64,000 nucleotides of DNA from Actinomycetota bacterium (GCA_027728065.1 JAQBVO010000004.1:17575-81574), one strand, 5' to 3'. Shown: positions 37,817 to 47,182, counted from the first letter of the stretch. Program-made: numbers and translations. The notes: generated by a model not told the origin, from the sequence alone.

Positions 37817-39463
37817 TTTCCCATCCCACATAGCCATCTCGGCTGCGAAGAGGTCGAGCCCCATGGGACCGATGGTGAGGGCATAGCGATGAAAACTCTT
37901 CATAGTAAAAGCAGCGCCTAATCGTGCCTGTGCATCCTGGCGAGCGGCCATCCAAATTCGCTCTCCAACTTTGTATGAAATCGCCTGTCCTGGCCAGCCT
38001 AGATAACGATCTGTTTCGCTACGAGAGTGGGCCTCATCGAGTAATGCAGATTCATTGAGAAGTTTGCGCGAACTCTGGGCATTCCAGATATTGCCATCAA
38101 AATCGCTATAGCCCAGATGCATTCCGATATCGACGACGATGCGTGCTGCGCGCAGAGCCTGTGCAGATAAATATCCCATCTCAATCCCAGGTTCATCAAA
38201 TGCACCGAGTTCATTCATAAAGCGCTCGGCATAGAGTGCCCAACCTTCACCATAACCACTAATGAAGGCAGCGGTGCGTTGAAAGCGAGTCAGCCGCTCC
38301 TTTTCAATTGTTACCGTCCCAATTTGTAGATGATGGCCTGGCACAGCTTCGTGATACCAGGTCGAGACTAAATGCCAACTGCTGACCTCATCTTTACCGA
38401 GCATGGGAATCCATGTTGTGCCGGGTCGAGATAAATCTTCTGAGGGAGGGTTGTAATACGGCGCTGATGCACTGCCCTCGGGTGCAAGGCGGGCCTCACA
38501 TTTTTTAATCCGCTCATCTATCTCGAAGAATTCGCCATCCATACGCGCAATTGCTGCATCGGTAAAATCTTGTAAGTATTTAATAACATTTTCTTTACCT
38601 TTAATAATATATTTAGGATCATGATCTAAAACATCTGCAACCTCACGCAGCGTCTTTGCTCCAGGCTTGATTTTCTCAGAAAGTACCCACATCCGATCAT
38701 TAATCGCCTTCAAGTCGGCGATCCCCCATTCATATGTTGCACGCAGATCTAACTCTGCGCCAGTAAAATATCGCGACCAGATAGCATAACGCTGCGCCCC
38801 AACGGCATCGTTAGGGTTTGCAAGGGGCAGATATTCATCCTTCAAATATGCAGCGGTTTGGGCCGAGGATTTTTCAGCCACTTTTGCCGCGCTATGTATA
38901 TCGGGATATTTTCCAGTTGGATCAAAGTTGGCACACATCTGGCTATAGCCACCATGTGCATAGCTCTCTAGCTGTGTAATGACTCCACGGACTTGACGCT
39001 GGGCTGTAGTTTTTCCGCCCTTTGCAACTTCACTAATCGTGCCTATCCACTCTTTGTGGGCCTTTTCAACTGCATGCAAGCGCAGTGCAATATTGGCAAA
39101 ATCTTGATCGCTTTGTTTAGGCATCAATTCAAAGATTGAACGGATATTTGATGGCGGTGAAGTTAGAACATTCCAGAGGACAAATGATTCTTGGCTCTCA
39201 TGCAATGCCAGTCCTGATTCGAGTCGTTCAATCATTACTGTCTTTGCAATTCGATCAATCTCATCGATGGGTTGTACGTTTGTAAGTTTCTTGAGAGTCT
39301 CACGGGTCAAATTGGCACTAATTTCGGCTCCAGCTATCGAAAAATCATCTAACTTGTCCTGGTTTAAGCCATTACCAAGATAGGTACATCCCATGGGACT
39401 TAGTGCCGCTTCTTGATCGATGTATATATCGCTGATTTCAAATATCGCTGATCTATATGTCAT
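37814..39463 (-). CDS. DUF885 family protein (putative metallopeptidase)
   Basis: 549 aa, cytosolic (no signal peptide). The DUF885 zinc-peptidase-like signature YHEAVPGHHLQIG is intact, followed by GYGEGWALYAERFMNELGAFD and the C-terminal TDRYLGWPGQAISYKVGERIW, both typical of the family. Related proteins are predicted M32/M3-like carboxypeptidases, but substrates are unknown. The gene faces the MFS exporter gene across 51 bp; TATGAA stands 6 nt before the ATG, near but not matching the leaderless pattern. Confidence 0.88.
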   Translation of the reverse strand: MTYRSAIFEISDIYIDQEAALSPMGCTYLGNGLNQDKLDDFSIAGAEISANLTRETLKKLTNVQPIDEIDRIAKTVMIERLESGLALHESQESFVLWNVLTSPPSNIRSIFELMPKQSDQDFANIALRLHAVEKAHKEWIGTISEVAKGGKTTAQRQVRGVITQLESYAHGGYSQMCANFDPTGKYPDIHSAAKVAEKSSAQTAAYLKDEYLPLANPNDAVGAQRYAIWSRYFTGAELDLRATYEWGIADLKAINDRMWVLSEKIKPGAKTLREVADVLDHDPKYIIKGKENVIKYLQDFTDAAIARMDGEFFEIDERIKKCEARLAPEGSASAPYYNPPSEDLSRPGTTWIPMLGKDEVSSWHLVSTWYHEAVPGHHLQIGTVTIEKERLTRFQRTAAFISGYGEGWALYAERFMNELGAFDEPGIEMGYLSAQALRAARIVVDIGMHLGYSDFDGNIWNAQSSRKLLNESALLDEAHSRSETDRYLGWPGQAISYKVGERIWMAARQDAQARLGAAFTMKSFHRYALTIGPMGLDLFAAEMAMWDGK

Positions 39464-39502
39464 TGGCTATTCATATCAGCAAGTTAAGCCTTTGTCGATA
39501 GA

Positions 39503-39508
39503 TATGCT
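39503..39508 (+). promoter_or_regulatory. -10 element of a leaderless promoter (MFS exporter)
   Basis: TATGCT, TACGAG, ATG 39515. No Shine-Dalgarno sequence. Confidence 0.55.
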
Positions 39509-39514
39509 TACGAG

Positions 39515-40735
39515 ATGATTGCAGATCAACTGCGGGAACTTAGTCAATACCGTGGTTTTAAATCATTAATCTCAGCTCGGTTAATCTCCAATTTTGGTAA
39601 TGGATTATCTGATATCGCACTTGTCTATGGCGTTCTTAGCCTTAATGGCGCTACTGGAAAAGATTTAAGCCTTGTAATGTTTGCTCGATTATTTCCGATG
39701 ATTGCACTCATGCTATTTGGTGGCGTTATTGGGGATAGATTTAAACGAAATCGTATCGTCGGTGGCACCGATATGTTAGGTAGCGGATTTGTTGCAATAA
39801 GTGCGGCCTCATTTATCTTTGGTTTTGCCTCCGTTCCGCTCCTGGCATTTATGGGCTTTCTCTTTGGAATTTTAAATGCGATGTGGTGGCCGGCGATGAT
39901 GGGTCTACTACCCACGATTGTGCCTAAGGAAAAACTCAACGACGGTAATGCTGTCATTGGCCTGCTTAGCAATTTCGGTTATGTCGCCGGTGCGCTGAGC
40001 GGTGGAACCTTAGTCACGCTCTTTGGTTCTGGTTGGGCATTACTCGTCGATGCACTTTCATTTTTTATTGCCGGAATTTTAGTTTGGCGCTTAGATGGTG
40101 CACCCATGGACAAACGTGTACGAACCACACTCTTTGCTGAGTTAAAAGAAGGTTGGTTTGAATTTAAATCACGGTCATGGGTCGTAGCAATCGTTATCGC
40201 ATTCATTGGGATTAATGCCTGTTTTGAAGCGTTAATACAAGTTCTTGGTCCGCTTGCCTTTAATGAAAACTCCCATGGGCCCCGCAACTGGTCCTTAAAC
40301 TTAGCTTTTCTAACTCTTGGAATGATTTGTGGTGGGGTCTTTGCTCTCAATTTTGCCGTGAATAGACCATTACTATTTGCAATAATTGTGTTTGCCTTAT
40401 CGGCAAGTTGGAATTTCTCAATAGCTCTGCGCGCACCACTTATAGCAACAATGGCGGGTGCATTTGTTGCAGGCATTGCCCTGGAAATATTTACCGTTAA
40501 CTGGCATACGGCTATGCAGACACATATCCCAGAAGAATCATTTTCGCGTGTGAACGCCTACGATGCCTTTGGATCTTTTGCCTTAGCGCCATTAGGTGTA
40601 GTGGCCGCTGGCCCTCTTGCTATGTACTACGGAGTACATTCAGTTCTCTGGATTACTGGTGGAATTACTCTCGTTTCAGCACTTCTGGTATTACTGGTTA
40701 AATCTGTGCGCGGTATTGAGCGAATTACTCTTTAG
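39515..40735 (+). CDS. MFS exporter, EntS-like
   Basis: 406 aa, about 12 predicted helices. Motifs of the MFS_3/EntS-like branch are visible: SLVMFARLFPMIALMLFGG, GDRFKRNRIVGGTDM (motif A), AMWWPAMMGLLPTIVPKEKLNDGN and SNFGYVAGALSGG. Substrate unknown; homologues export siderophores or drugs. Monocistronic by its promoter; 44 bp to the next gene, which also has its own promoter. Confidence 0.85.
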   Translation: MIADQLRELSQYRGFKSLISARLISNFGNGLSDIALVYGVLSLNGATGKDLSLVMFARLFPMIALMLFGGVIGDRFKRNRIVGGTDMLGSGFVAISAASFIFGFASVPLLAFMGFLFGILNAMWWPAMMGLLPTIVPKEKLNDGNAVIGLLSNFGYVAGALSGGTLVTLFGSGWALLVDALSFFIAGILVWRLDGAPMDKRVRTTLFAELKEGWFEFKSRSWVVAIVIAFIGINACFEALIQVLGPLAFNENSHGPRNWSLNLAFLTLGMICGGVFALNFAVNRPLLFAIIVFALSASWNFSIALRAPLIATMAGAFVAGIALEIFTVNWHTAMQTHIPEESFSRVNAYDAFGSFALAPLGVVAAGPLAMYYGVHSVLWITGGITLVSALLVLLVKSVRGIERITL

Positions 40736-40767
40736 TATGAGATCGCAATGAGGGCCTTAAATACCCG

Positions 40768-40773
40768 TAGGCT
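40768..40773 (+). promoter_or_regulatory. -10 element of a leaderless promoter (hemolysin III gene)
   Basis: TAGGCT, TAAGCC, ATG 40780. No Shine-Dalgarno sequence. Confidence 0.55.
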
Positions 40774-40779
40774 TAAGCC

Positions 40780-41424
40780 ATGACAAAGCCGGCCTTAGCG
40801 CCACCGAAACTGCGGGGCTGGTTTCACCTCGGCGCAACACCTGTTGTCATTGTTGCATCTTTAGTTTTATTTATTTTAAGTAAATCCTCTTTAAAATTCG
40901 CTGTTGCAATTTATTCGATTACTGCAATTCTGCTATTTAGTGTCTCTGCCATATATCACCGCGTACCTTGGTCACCTGCAAAGAAGAAAGTTTGGCGACG
41001 TTTTGACCATGCAAATATTAATCTCTTAATTGCTGGTTCCTACACACCATTTGCTGTGACTTTACTGGAGGGCAGAGATCGGATAATCCTCTTGTTAGTA
41101 GTTTGGATTGGCGCTGCAGCAGGTGTAGCCATGCGAATATTTTGGTTAACTGCCCCACGTTGGCTCTACGTTGCAAATTATCTGCTCTTAGGTTGGGTAG
41201 CCGTTGCCTTCATGCCAGAGCTTTACCGAGAGGGTGGTCTTTGGGTATTACTTCCAATCATCATTGGCGGCCTGCTCTATTCGGTCGGGGCGATTTTCTA
41301 TGCACTCAAACGCCCAGGCCGTGAGGCTAAATACTTTGGCTTCCATGAACTTTTTCATATTTTTGTGCTCGCGGCGTGGATTTCGCAGTATGTAGCGATC
41401 TCGGTAGCGATTTACAGTAAGTGA
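40780..41424 (+). CDS. Hemolysin III / PAQR family membrane protein
   Basis: 214 aa with seven predicted helices. The family motifs are SAIYHRVPW (motif A, with the metal His), RRFDHANINLLIAGSYTPF (motif B) and the C-terminal GFHELFHIFVLAAWISQY (motif C, HxxxH-type). Bacterial members are thought to be zinc-dependent membrane hydrolases related to adiponectin receptors rather than true toxins. Physiological role unknown. Confidence 0.9.
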   Translation: MTKPALAPPKLRGWFHLGATPVVIVASLVLFILSKSSLKFAVAIYSITAILLFSVSAIYHRVPWSPAKKKVWRRFDHANINLLIAGSYTPFAVTLLEGRDRIILLLVVWIGAAAGVAMRIFWLTAPRWLYVANYLLLGWVAVAFMPELYREGGLWVLLPIIIGGLLYSVGAIFYALKRPGREAKYFGFHELFHIFVLAAWISQYVAISVAIYSK

Positions 41425-41470
41425 GGCGTTGCTCTAATCTAAGGCTCTATTTATACGAACTGCGGGGTGT

Positions 41471-42292
41471 GTGATGAGTGAGAAGAGTAGTTTTCTTAAC
41501 TGGGTTGGCTTCAAAGGCGAAGAGCCAAATCAGCCCTCCTCCGTCGACCGTATCCGCGAACTTGAATCTCAATTAGCCGATCTGCGCTCTCGTCGCGATA
41601 TAACAGGTTTAACAAAAGAAGAGTTTGAAATCCTTGCAACTGAAACTGCAATGGAGATGATCAAATCGGCCCAAGCCCGTGAAAGCAAAGCACACTCAAC
41701 GGCTTCGCGTTTAGTTGCCGAAACCAATCGCATTACAAAAGAGGAGATTGAGGCCGCAGATGCTAAGGCGCGGAGCATTCTCAGTGGCGCTGAATCGCGT
41801 GGTCGCAAATATATTTCCGCCGCCGAAGAAGAGGCTGGGCAGATGGTTGCTGCAGCAGAGGGCGAAGCCGAGGCGATGATCGAATCGAAGCGACGTGAGG
41901 CCGCTTCACTTGCATTAGCTGCGCGACGAGAAGGCGAGCGAATTATTGGGGATGCAACACATGAGGTCTCAAATTATCGCCAATGGTTGAATGGTGTGAT
42001 TGCAGAGGCCGAACGACTCTACAAAATTCAAACTCAGTCGTTAGATGCAGCCCAAGGTGCGATTCATCAATCAAGGGCTCGACTCGAATCGGCTTTTACT
42101 AGATTGTCTGATCTTCAAAAGAGTGTTCTTGAAAACTTGAACTCTGATGACAGTATTATCGATACTGGTCCGATTAAAGTCTCGAGTGAACGCACTCGAA
42201 CTGCTATCAGCGCAACAAAAAAGCGTGCAAAGAGTCCAAGAACAAAGGCGCGAAAAAAGAGCGCAGTAAAAAAATCCGCCAAGCATAAGTAA
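41471..42292 (+). CDS. Coiled-coil protein, DivIVA-like, unknown function
   Basis: 273 aa (GTG 41471; an ATG follows immediately at 41474 and either could be used; GCGGGG precedes). Almost entirely helical and rich in Ala, Glu, Lys and Arg from residue 20 to 215 (RIRELESQLADLRSRRDI, heptad-like Ala/Glu runs), ending in a basic Lys/Ala/Arg tail (KKRAKSPRTKARKKSAVKK). No signal or membrane helix. The layout recalls actinobacterial DivIVA/SepIVA-type scaffold proteins, but the DivIVA N-terminal motif is not evident. It lies 6 bp upstream of the acyltransferase gene, so the two may be co-transcribed. Confidence 0.65.
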   Translation: MMSEKSSFLNWVGFKGEEPNQPSSVDRIRELESQLADLRSRRDITGLTKEEFEILATETAMEMIKSAQARESKAHSTASRLVAETNRITKEEIEAADAKARSILSGAESRGRKYISAAEEEAGQMVAAAEGEAEAMIESKRREAASLALAARREGERIIGDATHEVSNYRQWLNGVIAEAERLYKIQTQSLDAAQGAIHQSRARLESAFTRLSDLQKSVLENLNSDDSIIDTGPIKVSSERTRTAISATKKRAKSPRTKARKKSAVKKSAKHK

Positions 42293-42298
42293 TTACCA

Positions 42299-44065
42299 AT
42301 GGCAACTGTTCGCGGTATCCGATACATCCCTGCCATCGATGGCCTGCGTGGTGTGGCTGTTGTTGCAGTTATGTTGTATCACTTGGGCTTTACCTGGATT
42401 CCTGGCGGATTTTTAGGGGTTGATCTCTTCTTTGTAATCTCTGGGTACGTAATTACTCGCTTACTTTTGGATTCAATCGCGCGCAGTGGTGGTTTAGATC
42501 TTCGCGCTTTTTACAAAGCCCGCATACGCCGACTGTTTCCGCCGCTTGTTTTTATGATTGTAAGTACATCGATTTATATCGGTTTTTGGGCACCGGAAAC
42601 AGTTCGGCGCTTTGCCAGTGATTCACCATTTGCACTCTTAGGATCCATGAACTGGTGGTTAGTGTTTCGCCGCACTGATTACTTTGATTCAATTATAAGG
42701 CCGCCATTATTGCAACACACATGGTCGCTGGGTGTTGAGGCTCAGTTCTACCTTATTTGGCCTTTGATCCTGCTGCTCGTGCTGCGTTATTTAGGTAAAA
42801 ATAGAATACCTGGCGCAGCACTGTTTATTGCCGCTGTTTCTGGAATCGCACTTCTCGTGGTTTCCTATCAAGTAGATGCCGCTAACGCCTCACAGATTAG
42901 CCATGTTTATTTTGGTACAGATACTCACAGTATCGGTCTATTCCTTGGTGCCGCTTTAGCCGTTAGCTGGATACCCCAGAATCTAAAAGAAGATGTTGAA
43001 AAACGTGCACAGGATTTTATCGATGCAATCGGTATCTTCGGCTTCATCGGAATAGTTGCGACTTTTCTCTTTATTGATGAGACCGACCCAACGCTCTATA
43101 AATTAGCCTTTCCACTTGCTGGAGTCTTCGGTTGCGCAATTATTACTTCCATTGTGCATCCAGCATCGCGCTTTGCGCCAGTTCTAAGCAGCAGAGTTGC
43201 TGTCTGGATCGGTGAGCGCTCATATGCAATTTACTTGTGGCACTGGGTTGTCTTTCAAGTTACCCGGCCAGCCGTTGATATTGAAGGATCGCCGTGGGCA
43301 CTGACTGCACTTCGATTCCTTATTGTCTTAGCCCTGGCCGATATTTCTCTGCGTCTAGTTGAACTTCCTATACGCAGCGGATTAGTTGAATACTGGTTTA
43401 AAGGTATGAAGTACCGGACAAAACGGGTGCAAATACGTCAGAAATCACTAGTGGGCTTTGCAATTCTAGCCATTATCTCAGCGACAACTTTCATCAGTGC
43501 CAATGCAATTATAAAGAGTGATCGCGTGATGGACCAGATTAAGGCCGAACTCGCACAAGAGGAAGTTCTACCAATGCGTGAGCCTGTCTCAATAAGTGAG
43601 GCCGGCTTATGGGTAACTGGTGATTCAGTTATTTTAGGGATTCGCCACGAACTCGATTCACGTACTCGTATCACGCTCATTAATGCCCGTGTTGGGCGTC
43701 AAGCTAGCGAACTCATTGAAATTATGGGGCGGGATAAATTGAATGTGACGGGATCAACGGTGATCTTTAATTTGGGAAATAATAATAAGTTGACCGAAGA
43801 ACAAGTCGCCGCGATTTTTAATGAAGTAAAAAATCAGCCAAAGATTATTGTCGTTAATACCGCCGTACCACGTCCTTGGAAAACTGCAAATAACGCCTTG
43901 ATTCTTGCCTATGCCAACCAGTTTGGCGCAATTCTTATTGACTGGAGTGCGATTTCAAATGGCCATCCAGAATACTTTGCTCCAGATGGTGTACATCTTG
44001 TACCTGCTGGAGTTCGTGTATATGTTGATGCAATTTCAACTGCACTTGCAATCATCAAAGAATAA
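42299..44065 (+). CDS. Acyltransferase 3 (OafA/YrhL type) with C-terminal SGNH domain
   Basis: 588 aa. Residues 1-400 form the ten-helix membrane acyltransferase (YIPAIDGLRGVAVVAVMLYH, GGFLGVDLFFVISGYVITRLL, FYKARIRRLFPPL, HTWSLGVEAQFYLIWP). The C-terminal extracytoplasmic part (about 430-588) is an SGNH hydrolase-like domain: GDSVILG (block I), FNLGNNNKL (block III) and APDGVHLVPAG (block V, Asp-His). Such proteins O-acetylate cell-wall or envelope glycans. It follows the coiled-coil gene at 6 bp, suggesting envelope work at a scaffolded site (inference). Confidence 0.9.
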   Translation: MATVRGIRYIPAIDGLRGVAVVAVMLYHLGFTWIPGGFLGVDLFFVISGYVITRLLLDSIARSGGLDLRAFYKARIRRLFPPLVFMIVSTSIYIGFWAPETVRRFASDSPFALLGSMNWWLVFRRTDYFDSIIRPPLLQHTWSLGVEAQFYLIWPLILLLVLRYLGKNRIPGAALFIAAVSGIALLVVSYQVDAANASQISHVYFGTDTHSIGLFLGAALAVSWIPQNLKEDVEKRAQDFIDAIGIFGFIGIVATFLFIDETDPTLYKLAFPLAGVFGCAIITSIVHPASRFAPVLSSRVAVWIGERSYAIYLWHWVVFQVTRPAVDIEGSPWALTALRFLIVLALADISLRLVELPIRSGLVEYWFKGMKYRTKRVQIRQKSLVGFAILAIISATTFISANAIIKSDRVMDQIKAELAQEEVLPMREPVSISEAGLWVTGDSVILGIRHELDSRTRITLINARVGRQASELIEIMGRDKLNVTGSTVIFNLGNNNKLTEEQVAAIFNEVKNQPKIIVVNTAVPRPWKTANNALILAYANQFGAILIDWSAISNGHPEYFAPDGVHLVPAGVRVYVDAISTALAIIKE

Positions 44066-44068
44066 AAA

Positions 44069-44105
44069 TAGAGCCCCAGGTAAGGGTCTATCTATCTAAT
44101 TTTTT
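44069..44105. terminator. Bidirectional terminator between convergent genes
   Basis: TAGAGCCC, loop CAGGTAA, GGGTCTA: a 7-bp stem with one bulged G. T-rich tracts follow on both strands (TAATTTTTT on plus, TATTTTTATT on minus), serving the acyltransferase gene and the H1-like gene. Confidence 0.65.
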
Positions 44106-44886
44106 ACTTAAACTCTCCTGGAATTCCAAAGACTGTTGCAGATGCCATCTGTCCGTCTGAGTAAACAGATGTAACACGGAACTGTGTCCATCCGCTATCC
44201 CCGCTCTTTGCTACATCTTGAGTTAACTGATCGGTTGGAACGGTTGCGATTACACTCCAGTCACCAGCACCATTAGCACGGATTTCAACGTTATAGCCAG
44301 TTAGGCCATCGGATGCCATTGGTGCAATCCAGCGAAGCTTCAATCCATCGGCAGTTTTAAGTCCAACAAACTTCGATGGTGCCTCAACTGCTGCAACTGG
44401 TGCTGCAGATTCACTTGGTTCGGCCGTTGCAGATTCACTTGGTTCGGCCGAAGCCGATGGCGTTGGCTTTGCCGCATCATCGCTATCACTACTTGAGTTT
44501 GACCATACGATCGCGGCAAGAATTACGATTCCTGCCACGACTAAGAAAACTACTCGATTAGAGGTTGTCTGTTTAGGAGCAGCAACTGGCTTTGGCGCTA
44601 CTGGAGCAACTGGAGCAACTGGAGCAACTGGAGCAACTGGAGCAACTGGAGTTGTTGAAACTACCACACGTGATCCCGCACTACGGACGGCGGCTTTTTT
44701 CACCGTGCGCTTTGCCGTTGACTTCTTTGCAACCCTCTTTTTAGTAACGCGCTTCTTAGCTGCGCTCTTTTTTACAACGCGCTTTGCAGTTTTCTTGACT
44801 GTGCGCTTTGCAGTTTTCTTGACTGTGCGCTTTGCGCTCGCCTTCTTTGCAACCCTCTTGGCTGCCCTCTTCTTCTTTACGGCCAC
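44104..44886 (-). CDS. Histone-H1-like basic domain + membrane helix + FN3 domain protein
   Basis: 260 aa in four parts: a Lys/Arg/Ala/Thr-rich N-terminus (about residues 1-70) with H1-like KKxAKRxVKK repeats, an (APV)n linker (77-97), one membrane helix (RVVFLVVAGIVILAAIVW, about 111-128), then a Ser/Glu/Pro linker and a C-terminal fibronectin type III-like domain (LKLRWIAPMASDGLTGYNVEI). If the basic end is inside it could bind nucleoid DNA or polyanions from the membrane; this is inference. GTG 44886 follows GAGGAG by 6 nt. Low-complexity DNA repeats occur in three places. Confidence 0.75.
   Translation of the reverse strand: MAVKKKRAAKRVAKKASAKRTVKKTAKRTVKKTAKRVVKKSAAKKRVTKKRVAKKSTAKRTVKKAAVRSAGSRVVVSTTPVAPVAPVAPVAPVAPVAPKPVAAPKQTTSNRVVFLVVAGIVILAAIVWSNSSSDSDDAAKPTPSASAEPSESATAEPSESAAPVAAVEAPSKFVGLKTADGLKLRWIAPMASDGLTGYNVEIRANGAGDWSVIATVPTDQLTQDVAKSGDSGWTQFRVTSVYSDGQMASATVFGIPGEFK
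44583..44651. repeat. 9-bp tandem repeat coding for the APV linker
   Basis: Consecutive GGAGCAACT units (plus-strand reading) encode the Ala-Pro-Val repeats of the H1-like protein; about five perfect copies with degenerate flanks. In-frame, so copy-number change would only alter linker length. Confidence 0.8.
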
Positions 44887-44907
44887 GATAACTCCTCAGG
44901 TAGCGGT

Positions 44908-44928
44908 GCGTACGCAATTAACGTACGT
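44908..44928. promoter_or_regulatory. Inverted repeat upstream of the H1-like gene
   Basis: Two CGTACG palindromes (44909-44914 and 44922-44927) separated by CAATTAA form a larger imperfect palindrome 22-42 bp before the GTG start. It resembles a dimer operator or a leader hairpin; the regulator is unknown. Confidence 0.5.
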
Positions 44929-44941
44929 CGATAAGGCAAGG

Positions 44942-45559
44942 CTACCCCAGCCCCCTAAGCATTTCTATAACATAAGGTGCTATTGCACGTAATGATTTTC
45001 CGCGATGACTCTGTGCATCCTTCTCTTCGGCCCGCATCTGCGCTGTAGAAATCGACATCCCAAGCGGCGCAAAAATTGGGTCATAGCCAAAGCCTTGATC
45101 GCCAATGGCGTGGTGAAGAATCCTTCCTTCGAACCGCCCCTCGGCAACCTCTTCGCGGCCATCGGGCATGACCAAGGCACTGACACAGATAAAATAAGCG
45201 CCTCTCTTGTTATCAGGGGTTCCACTTAATTCATCTAAAACCTTTGTAACGTTTGCCTTATCGTTGCCATGCTGGCCGGCCCATGTAGCTGAAAGTATTC
45301 CAGGAGCACCACCTAGTGCATCGATGCAAAGACCAGAGTCATCAGATATCGATGGTAGGCCCGTCATTTTCGCGGTATATCTAGCCTTTAATAGTGCATT
45401 CTCTTGAAAGGTCGTACCGCTCTCCTCTACATCGACTAAATCTGGAAACTGATCGATGCTCACTAATTCAGCTGCATCTTTGGCTATTGCATCGAGAATT
45501 CTACGAAACTCAATGACCTTTCCGGGATTACGTGTTGCAATCACAAGTTTGTTCGGCAT
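44942..45559 (-). CDS. rdgB: dITP/XTP pyrophosphatase (RdgB/HAM1)
   Basis: 205 aa. Hydrolyses non-canonical purine nucleoside triphosphates (dITP, XTP) to monophosphates, keeping them out of DNA and RNA. Motifs: VIATRNPGKVIEFRRIL at the N-terminus, PSISDDSGLCIDALGGAPGI (metal and base site) and GQGFGYDPIFAP region read here as GDQGFGYDPIFAP, plus SHRGKSLRAI at the C-terminus. Downstream of rph in the usual actinobacterial order. Confidence 0.95.
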   Translation of the reverse strand: MPNKLVIATRNPGKVIEFRRILDAIAKDAAELVSIDQFPDLVDVEESGTTFQENALLKARYTAKMTGLPSISDDSGLCIDALGGAPGILSATWAGQHGNDKANVTKVLDELSGTPDNKRGAYFICVSALVMPDGREEVAEGRFEGRILHHAIGDQGFGYDPIFAPLGMSISTAQMRAEEKDAQSHRGKSLRAIAPYVIEMLRGLG

Positions 45560-45597
45560 GGTTACGAATCTCTCATCTGCAAGAAAATATGAGCCAA

Positions 45598-46323
45598 CTA
45601 TTTAGCAAGGGCAGCTTTTTGAAGTGCGCTCAACTCTTTACAACCCGAGACCGCTAAATCAAGTAGATTATTGAGAAGTTCTCGATCGAAAGGTTCACCC
45701 TCTGCAGTTCCTTGAACCTCAATAAAGCGTCCATCACCGGCCACAACAACATTCATATCAGTACCAGCCCGAACATCTTCTTCATAGCAAAGATCTAACA
45801 CCGCCATACCATCAACGATTCCAACACTAACGGCGGCAACAGAATCGCACAATGGATTAGATGTTGCCATTATATGGCCTTGACTCTTGGCCCAGGCTAT
45901 TGCATCGGCTAATGCAACGTATGCACCAGTAATTGCGGCAGTTCGCGTACCACCATCGGCCTGCAATACGTCGCAGTCAATCACGATTGTATTTTCACCT
46001 AGCTCTTTTGTATTAACAATTGCACGTAATGAACGACCGACTAGGCGCGAAATCTCTTGAGTTCGCCCACCTAATTTACCTTTTACACTCTCACGATCAG
46101 AGCGAGTATGGGTTGAGCGTGGCAACATCGCATATTCAGATGTGACCCAACCAGTTCCGGTCTCCTTTAACCAGCGAGGAACGCCGGGTGAAAACGATGC
46201 AACACATAAGACACGGGTCTTGCCAAACTCAACTAGGACCGAACCTTCGGCGTGATCTAACCACTGGCGCGTGAATTTAATTTCACGCAGAGCATTAACT
46301 TCTCGTCCATCATTTCGTGCCAT
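45598..46323 (-). CDS. rph: Ribonuclease PH
   Basis: 241-aa phosphorolytic 3'-5' exoribonuclease that trims tRNA 3' ends. [57 protein letters not shown] and [19 protein letters not shown] are typical. A TTG start 4 codons upstream is open, but ATG 46323 is chosen because GGAG lies 6-7 nt before it. Four genes (murI, rph, rdgB and the H1-like gene) run in one direction with short gaps. Confidence 0.95.
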   Translation of the reverse strand: MARNDGREVNALREIKFTRQWLDHAEGSVLVEFGKTRVLCVASFSPGVPRWLKETGTGWVTSEYAMLPRSTHTRSDRESVKGKLGGRTQEISRLVGRSLRAIVNTKELGENTIVIDCDVLQADGGTRTAAITGAYVALADAIAWAKSQGHIMATSNPLCDSVAAVSVGIVDGMAVLDLCYEEDVRAGTDMNVVVAGDGRFIEVQGTAEGEPFDRELLNNLLDLAVSGCKELSALQKAALAK

Positions 46324-46354
46324 GTATTGCTCCAATTACCTAGTTTGGTTGCAT

Positions 46355-47152
46355 TTAAAGATCTTGATGTTCTACCCGCGTTACTTCGGGGCCTAGAAAA
46401 CGTCGAGCTAGGCTTTCGAAGGCCTTTGCATCGCCAGTTGCTAAGAATCTATGGGTTGGAGGCGTACTCTGCGGTGCGTGAAGCAGATTATTTTCAACTA
46501 AAGTTCGATATAAATCTTTTGCAGTTTCTTCGGCGCTTGAAACGAGGGTGACGCCTTCTCCCATCACATATGAAATGACTCCTGTTAAAAGTGGATAGTG
46601 CGTACATCCCAAAACTAAAGTATCTACCTGCGCATCTATCAATGGGGATAAGTAGCCTCTAGCTATTTGGGTAATCTCTGCTCCCGATGTCTGCCCTCGC
46701 TCGACGAATTCAACCAAGAGTGGACATGCAATAGATGTGATATCTAACTGAGGAGCGGCGGCAAATGCATCGAGATAGGCAGCAGAATCGATCGTGGCAC
46801 TTGTACCTATAACACCGATGTGACCACTACGTGTTGCCGCAACTGCGCGACGTGTTGCCGGCTGAATTACCTCTATCACGGGTACCGTGTAACGCTCGCG
46901 TGCGTCACGTAGCATCGCAGCACTAGCAGTATTGCAAGCGATAACAATCGATTTAACGCCTTGCTCGACGAGAAAATCTAAACTCTCTAAAGCAAACTCT
47001 CGTACTTGGGCCAATGGACGAGGACCATATGGACCTCGTGCGGTATCGCCGATATATAGAATCGATTCATTTGGTAGTTGATCTAGAATTGCTCTAGCAA
47101 CAGTTAATCCGCCTACTCCAGAATCAAAGATTCCAATTGGCGCATTACTCAC
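46355..47152 (-). CDS. murI: Glutamate racemase
   Basis: 265 aa. Makes D-glutamate for peptidoglycan. N-terminal [16 protein letters not shown], first catalytic Cys in [24 protein letters not shown] and second Cys in [10 protein letters not shown] are all intact. The start is GTG 47152 with TAGGAT 7 nt upstream, a leaderless arrangement; the ATG just before (CGATGTGA) is closed at once by TGA. Confidence 0.95.
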   Translation of the reverse strand: MSNAPIGIFDSGVGGLTVARAILDQLPNESILYIGDTARGPYGPRPLAQVREFALESLDFLVEQGVKSIVIACNTASAAMLRDARERYTVPVIEVIQPATRRAVAATRSGHIGVIGTSATIDSAAYLDAFAAAPQLDITSIACPLLVEFVERGQTSGAEITQIARGYLSPLIDAQVDTLVLGCTHYPLLTGVISYVMGEGVTLVSSAEETAKDLYRTLVENNLLHAPQSTPPTHRFLATGDAKAFESLARRFLGPEVTRVEHQDL

Positions 47153-47159
47153 ATCGGCA

Positions 47160-47165
47160 ATCCTA
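47160..47165 (-). promoter_or_regulatory. -10 element of a leaderless promoter (murI, GTG start)
   Basis: On the minus strand TAGGAT, TGCCGAT, GTG 47152. No Shine-Dalgarno sequence. Confidence 0.5.
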
Positions 47166-47182
47166 TCGTGCGTCTTACCGGC

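Noticed and set aside
39979..40476. Minus-strand 165-codon frame inside the MFS exporter
   Set aside because: Composition mirrors hydrophobic codons on the other strand; the plus-strand transporter is clear.
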